The notes under the pieces were generated by a model. It worked only from the letters and a program-made list of their open reading frames with translations, did not search any database and had not been told where the DNA came from. Source: Acidobacteriota bacterium (GTDB taxonomy: Bacteria; Acidobacteriota; Terriglobia; Terriglobales; Acidobacteriaceae). From it: a stretch of 64,000 bases of DNA. The translations under genes were made by a program, and so were the position numbers. The stretch lies in NCBI GenBank assembly GCA_031296115.1, contig JARLGI010000019.1:1-64000 (forward strand), read 5' to 3'. Below are positions 59,902 to 64,000 of the stretch, one piece after another; positions within the stretch are counted from its first letter, which is position 1, and each line of letters opens with the position of its first letter.

Positions 59902-61533
59902 ATGGCTACCGCTGTACAGACTGTGGAGCGCGAGAACTACTTAAACGCGAACTACGGCATCAAGTCGTGGCTGCTGACGACCGACCATAAGCGCATCGCG
60001 ATGCTTTACCTCATCTCGATTACCGCGATGTTCTGGATCGGCGGTTTCTTCGCCATGATGATCCGGTTGGAACTGCTGACCCCGGCCGGTGACCTGGTGT
60101 CGTCCGACACTTACAACAAGCTGTTCACCATGCACGGGATCGTCATGGTCTTCTTCTTCCTGATCCCGTCGGTGCCGGCCGTGCTCGGCAACTTCCTGAT
60201 ACCGCTGATGGTAGGCGCGAAGGACCTGGCATTTCCAAGGGTGAACCTGCTGAGCTGGTATCTGTACATGGCAGGCGGCATCACTGCCCTCACGGCCATG
60301 GTTATGGGCGGCGTGGATACCGGCTGGACCTTCTACACGCCCTTCAGCACCACCTACTCCAACACGCATGTCATTGGGGCCGCGGTTGGCATCTTCATCG
60401 CCGGGTTCTCCTCGATCCTGACCGGGCTGAACTTCATCATCACCATCCATCGCATGCGGGCGCCGGGAATGACATGGCGCCGCCTCCCCTTGTTCTGCTG
60501 GTCGAACTATGCGGCCGCGTTGATCATGGTGCTGGGCACGCCGGTGATCGCCATCACGCTGTTGCTGGTGGCGTTTGAGCGCGCCTTCCACATCGGCGTC
60601 TTCAACCCGCAACTGGGGGGTGATCCGCTCCTGTTTCAGCACTTGTTCTGGTTCTACTCGCATCCGGCCGTGTACATCATGATTCTGCCCGGTATGGGTG
60701 TCATCAGCGAGATCGTCACGTGTTTCTCGCGTAAACGCGTCTTCGGCTATGAGTTCGTGGCGCTGGCATCGATCGCCATCGCGGTGCTCGGATTCCTGGT
60801 GTGGGCGCACCACATGTTTGTCGCCGGAATCTCGGTGTATGCAGCGCTGGTGTTTTCGCTCTTGAGCTACCTGGTCGCTATCCCCTCGGCGGTGAAAGTC
60901 TTTAACTGGACCGCGACCATGTACAAGGGGTCGATCCGCTACAACACGCCAATGCTGTACGCCTTCGGGTTTATCGGATTGTTCACCGTTGGCGGATTGA
61001 CCGGCGTGTTCCTGGCTTCCCTCGGCATCGACGTGCACGTCACCGACACCTATTTCGTTGTTGCTCACTTCCATTACGTGATGGTCGGCGGCATGGTGAT
61101 GGCTTACATGGCGGGGCTGCACTTCTGGTGGCCTAAGATGAGCGGACGCATGTACCCCGAAGGCTGGGCCAAGCTTTCCGCACTGTTGGTGTTCGTCGGG
61201 TTCAACACCACGTTCTTCCCGCAGTTCATTCTCGGCTACATGGGTTCTCCACGCCGCTATCATGCCTATCCGCCTGAGTTCCAGGTGCTCAACGTGCTCT
61301 CCACCGCCGGGTCGTCAATCCTCGCCGTGGGCTATGTGTTACCGATGATCTATTTCCTGTGGTCGCTGCGTTACGGTGAACCCGCGCCACCCAATCCGTG
61401 GAACGCCGTCGGTCTGGAATGGATGACTTCGTCGCCGCCGCCCACTCACAACTTTGACGAGACGCCGGTTGTGACCTGGGAAGCCTACGACTACGAGAAC
61501 CAGCCGCAAGAGGAGGTCACCATTGGCCACTAG
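59902..61533 (+). CDS. ctaD: Cytochrome c oxidase subunit I, A2-type haem-copper oxidase
   Basis: Catalytic subunit reducing O2 to water and pumping protons; 543 residues, 12 membrane helices. [15 protein letters not shown] has a haem a ligand, [10 protein letters not shown] the CuB His pair, [11 protein letters not shown] the other haem ligands, and [13 protein letters not shown] the K-channel Lys. In helix VI the usual Glu of HPEVY is absent; the sequence is [18 protein letters not shown], i.e. the YS motif of A2-type oxidases. Shares an 11-bp overlap with ctaE. Confidence 0.96.
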   Translation: MATAVQTVERENYLNANYGIKSWLLTTDHKRIAMLYLISITAMFWIGGFFAMMIRLELLTPAGDLVSSDTYNKLFTMHGIVMVFFFLIPSVPAVLGNFLIPLMVGAKDLAFPRVNLLSWYLYMAGGITALTAMVMGGVDTGWTFYTPFSTTYSNTHVIGAAVGIFIAGFSSILTGLNFIITIHRMRAPGMTWRRLPLFCWSNYAAALIMVLGTPVIAITLLLVAFERAFHIGVFNPQLGGDPLLFQHLFWFYSHPAVYIMILPGMGVISEIVTCFSRKRVFGYEFVALASIAIAVLGFLVWAHHMFVAGISVYAALVFSLLSYLVAIPSAVKVFNWTATMYKGSIRYNTPMLYAFGFIGLFTVGGLTGVFLASLGIDVHVTDTYFVVAHFHYVMVGGMVMAYMAGLHFWWPKMSGRMYPEGWAKLSALLVFVGFNTTFFPQFILGYMGSPRRYHAYPPEFQVLNVLSTAGSSILAVGYVLPMIYFLWSLRYGEPAPPNPWNAVGLEWMTSSPPPTHNFDETPVVTWEAYDYENQPQEEVTIGH

Positions 61534-62212
61534 CGATATCCAAGTCGCGGAGCACGCGCTGCAACATCACTTCGCCGACATGGAGCAGCAGCGGGAGACC
61601 TCCACCTTCGGCATGTGGATGTTCCTGCTCACTGAAATCATGTTCTTCGGCGGGCTGTTCTGCGCGTACCTGGTCTATCGCGCGTCCTACTACACGGCCT
61701 TCGTCGAGGGCAGCCAGAAGATGAATATCTGGCTGGGCGCAACCAACACGGCCGTGCTCATTTGCAGTTCGTTGACGATGGCGCTGGGTGTCCGGGCGGC
61801 GCAGATGGCCAAGCCCAAGTTAATGATCGCGCTGCTGCTGGTTACCATCCTCTTCGGTCTGGGCTTCCTGGGGATTAAGGCCGTGGAATACCACGAGCAC
61901 TGGGTCAACCACGAATTTCCCGGTCCGAACTTTCATTTTGAGACCGGCGACCCTGAGCACCCCGCGACCGACGCTCAGCATACCGAGATTTACTTCTCTC
62001 TATATTGGGCCATGACCGGACTGCACGCTCTACACATGATCATCGGGGTCGGCCTGGTTTTGTGGATCGTGCTTGCCGGCTTGAGAGGCGCGTTCACGCC
62101 GCATTACTACAATCCCGTGGAGAATGTGGGCTTGTACTGGCACTTTGTTGACTTGGTCTGGATTTATCTGTTTCCACTGCTCTATCTCATCAGCAAGAAG
62201 CACGGCGGTTAA
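61523..62212 (+). CDS. ctaE: Cytochrome c oxidase subunit III
   Basis: 229 residues from a TTG inside the ctaD end; GGAGG 5-6 nt upstream supports it. About five to six membrane helices ([37 protein letters not shown]..). [10 protein letters not shown] has the conserved Glu, and [20 protein letters not shown] is the usual end. It is 2 bp before the next subunit. Confidence 0.94.
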   Translation: MATSDIQVAEHALQHHFADMEQQRETSTFGMWMFLLTEIMFFGGLFCAYLVYRASYYTAFVEGSQKMNIWLGATNTAVLICSSLTMALGVRAAQMAKPKLMIALLLVTILFGLGFLGIKAVEYHEHWVNHEFPGPNFHFETGDPEHPATDAQHTEIYFSLYWAMTGLHALHMIIGVGLVLWIVLAGLRGAFTPHYYNPVENVGLYWHFVDLVWIYLFPLLYLISKKHGG

Positions 62213-62214
62213 CC

Positions 62215-62544
62215 ATGGAAAACAACCAGCAGCACGACGAATCGGTAGTAGGACACATCGCCCCGGCCAGCATGTATGTCGCGATCTGGGCGGTCTTAAT
62301 GGCGTTTACCGCAATCACGGTGTTCGCCGCCACCATCGAGCTTCACGTGTTCAATATTGTGGTGGCACTGGTCATCGCCACCATCAAGGGCACGCTGGTG
62401 GTTCTGTTCTTCATGCATTTACGCTACAGCACCAAGCTGACCATGGTTACGGTAGTGGCTTCCATCTTCTTCCTTTTCATATTGTTCGGACTCACCATGA
62501 CCGACTATTTGTCGCGTGGCTGGCTTACCTACCCGGGTCACTGA
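62215..62544 (+). CDS. ctaF: Cytochrome c oxidase subunit IV (prokaryotic)
   Basis: 109 residues with three membrane helices: YVAIWAVLMAFTAITVFAAT, VFNIVVALVIATIKGTLVVL and LTMVTVVASIFFLFILFGL. LVVLFFMHLRYSTKL is the family signature. It is the last gene of the operon, right before a strong terminator. Confidence 0.92.
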   Translation: MENNQQHDESVVGHIAPASMYVAIWAVLMAFTAITVFAATIELHVFNIVVALVIATIKGTLVVLFFMHLRYSTKLTMVTVVASIFFLFILFGLTMTDYLSRGWLTYPGH

Positions 62545-62561
62545 GCCGTTGTTTCTTGCCG

Positions 62562-62592
62562 GCGCTCCGCTGCGGCGGAGCGCTTTTGTTTT
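62562..62592 (+). terminator. Intrinsic terminator of the act-cta operon
   Basis: GCGCTCCGC (62562-62570) and GCGGAGCGC (62575-62583) form a perfect 9-bp stem with a TGCG loop, followed by TTTTGTTTT. It is 18 nt after the last stop codon. Confidence 0.9.
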
Positions 62593-62727
62593 GCCGCGCC
62601 GTTGCAGAAAGGTTACACGCCAGCCTCCCTGCAATAGTTTCATCATCCTGTAACAGGTCCGATGTACCTTATTGCTGTGATACCCACACAAGAAGGTTCA
62701 TCGCCCACCGTCGGCTACAATACAGCC

Positions 62728-63423
62728 GTGAAGCAAACCATCTTTGCCGTAGAAGACGACGCCGATATTTCGCGGCTGGTGCGTCACCATCTGGAAGGCG
62801 CGGGCTACGCTGTGCGCAGCTTTGGAAGCGCCGCCGGTGTGATTACGGAAGCGGAGAGGCAGGCCCCGGCACTCTTTCTCCTGGACATCATGCTTCCCGG
62901 CGGCAGCGGTCTTGAGCTCTGCCGCAGGATTCGTCAGAGTACTACTTTGGCGATGGCCCCGGTCATCTTCTTGACCGCGAAGACCAGCGAAGCCGACCGA
63001 GTGACTGGGTTGGACCTGGGCGCCGACGACTACATCCCCAAACCTTTCAGCCCGCGCGAACTGGTGGCCCGGGTGCGCGCCGTGCTGCGTCGCTTCGAGC
63101 GTCCCTTGGCGCCTATGATTGTGAAGGCCGGCGACATCGAGATCGACAGTGGCGGCATGACCCTGATCGTCCGAGAGCAGTTAACCCAGACTACCGCCAC
63201 CGAGTTTCGTCTGCTGGAATATCTGGCACGGCATCCGGGACGCGTTTTCACGCGCGATCAACTGCTCGATGCTGTCTGGCGCGACACCCACTATGTAACT
63301 CCACGCTCGGTGGATGTTTACGTGCGCCGGATTCGTGAGAAAATCGAGGCGAACCCTGACGAGCCCCTTTACCTGAGGACGGTACGCGGTGCTGGCTACC
63401 GCTTCGAGGTTCCCAAGGCGTAA
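62728..63423 (+). CDS. OmpR/PhoB-type response regulator
   Basis: 231 residues from the GTG at 62728. The receiver domain: IFAVEDDADISRLVRHHLEG (acidic pair), LFLLDIMLPGGSGLELCRRI (phospho-Asp), PVIFLTAKTSEADRVTGLDL, then GADDYIPKPFSPREL (Lys). The winged-helix DNA-binding domain (from about 130) includes LTQTTATEFRLLEYLARHPG and VDVYVRRIREKIEANPDEPL. TACAAT at 62716-62721 stands 6 nt before the GTG and may be a -10 box, so the mRNA could be leaderless. Its partner kinase begins 11 bp downstream. The PhoB-like sequence suggests a phosphate-type system, but the signal is not known. Confidence 0.93.
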   Translation: MKQTIFAVEDDADISRLVRHHLEGAGYAVRSFGSAAGVITEAERQAPALFLLDIMLPGGSGLELCRRIRQSTTLAMAPVIFLTAKTSEADRVTGLDLGADDYIPKPFSPRELVARVRAVLRRFERPLAPMIVKAGDIEIDSGGMTLIVREQLTQTTATEFRLLEYLARHPGRVFTRDQLLDAVWRDTHYVTPRSVDVYVRRIREKIEANPDEPLYLRTVRGAGYRFEVPKA

Positions 63424-63434
63424 AAGAGTCTCCT

Positions 63435-64000
63435 GTGAGAAGCCGCATCTTCCTCAAGCTGTTTTTCGCGGCACTGATTATCATCCTGGTGTGCAGTGTC
63501 ACCATGGACGTGCTCATTCGCCGCACATGGGAAGGAACGTTGCGCAGCGAGATCGAGACCTCCCTCCGCCAAAAGACCCTGATGTTCGCTTCCCGTGCGG
63601 AGAGCGCCTCTCCCGCCACCTTAGAGCAGATTGCTAGGGAAGCCTCGCGCGCCGGTGGGGCGCGTGTCACAGTCATTGATTCCACCGGCAAGGTGCTGGC
63701 TGACTCCGAAGCCCAGCCGGAAACGATGGAAAACCACGCTACGCGCCCGGAGTTTGTAGCCGCCTTGGGCGGCCAGGTAGGTAGTTCCACGCGGTTAAGT
63801 CACACGACCGGAGTCGAATTGCTTTATGTAGCGGCGCCGATTCCGGGTGGCGCAGTGCGTATGGCTTATCCGCTCTCGGCCATTCGGGCGGCCAATCGCA
63901 ATATTGACCGCGATCTCCTCGGAAGCTCGCTGGTGGCGGCCCTGACCGCACTCCTGCTGGCCTTTATCGCCACGCAATCCATCGGCCGCCGGCTATTGAG
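63435..64000 (+). CDS. Sensor histidine kinase, N-terminal part (cut by window end)
   Basis: Begins at a GTG 11 bp after the response regulator and runs off the window. The visible 188 residues have a first membrane helix (IFLKLFFAALIIILVCSVTM), a periplasmic sensor part (VTVIDSTGKVLADSEAQPET and GVELLYVAAPIPGGAVRMAY, a PAS/PhoR-like pattern), and a second helix (LLGSSLVAALTALLLAFIAT). The HAMP, His-box and ATPase domains lie outside. It is the likely partner of the OmpR-type regulator. Confidence 0.85.
   Translation, partial: MRSRIFLKLFFAALIIILVCSVTMDVLIRRTWEGTLRSEIETSLRQKTLMFASRAESASPATLEQIAREASRAGGARVTVIDSTGKVLADSEAQPETMENHATRPEFVAALGGQVGSSTRLSHTTGVELLYVAAPIPGGAVRMAYPLSAIRAANRNIDRDLLGSSLVAALTALLLAFIATQSIGRRLL

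Overview
The window is 64 kb of a high-GC bacterial chromosome dominated by housekeeping genes. The mix points to Acidobacteriota (Terriglobia/Koribacter-like). Evidence for this: an alternative complex III (ActA-F) plus A2-type cytochrome c oxidase operon, an ECF sigma/anti-sigma/DUF4097/PDZ cluster, C-terminally extended ribosomal proteins, and many short palindromic repeats of the kind common in these genomes (several contain GCTTTAGC/GCTAAAGC arms). No rRNA, CRISPR array, prophage or plasmid genes were seen. The taxon is an inference from family content, not from a search.

Layout. 0.7-10.8 kb: primary sigma factor RpoD, then mostly minus-strand genes (PP2C phosphatase, LOG-family protein, 2-oxoacid dehydrogenase E2), a GT2 glycosyltransferase, a decayed IS110 copy that keeps its structured 5' leader, and a methyltransferase/polysaccharide deacetylase pair. 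11-19.3 kb: gamma-glutamyltranspeptidase and a sugar isomerase-like gene, a ParD/ParE-type module with a frameshifted toxin, asnS, arginase, an orphan ribbon-helix-helix protein, ddl, and a DUF4097 protein behind a structured leader. 19.5-29.5 kb: a dead response regulator, a TPR protein, a lipid kinase, a TonB-like protein, efp, acyP, apt, purN, ruvB, a YccA-type membrane protein, a doubly frameshifted FMN reductase, and ispE carrying a repeat element inside its reading frame. 29.5-34 kb: tRNA-Gln, prs, rplY, pth, rpsF, rpsR, rplI. 34-40.5 kb: a membrane protein/muramidase-like pair and the sigma/anti-sigma/DUF4097/PDZ operon. 41-49.5 kb: recG, a frameshifted GerW-like gene, selA, a MITE-like element, a cold-shock gene, acpS and a membrane spermidine-synthase-like protein. 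49.7-62.5 kb: one long respiratory operon, actABCDEF-hypothetical-sco-ctaCDEF, closed by a strong terminator. 62.7-64 kb: an OmpR-type regulator and the start of its histidine kinase, cut by the window edge.

How the parts fit. The respiratory operon encodes a complete quinol-to-oxygen branch: ActA-F oxidise menaquinol and pass electrons to a CuA/cytochrome c subunit II and an A2-type haem-copper oxidase; Sco supplies copper. The sigma operon looks like a self-contained envelope-sensing unit. At least four genes (ParE-like toxin, response regulator, FMN reductase, GerW) carry frameshifts. These may be real decay or assembly/indel errors, and should be judged together. The most interesting observations are the repeat element inside ispE, the non-ATG start of actE, the terminator-like hairpin that also holds the Shine-Dalgarno of a DUF4097 gene, the EF-P with Asn at its active tip, and the sigma/HEAT-anti-sigma/DUF4097/PDZ operon.
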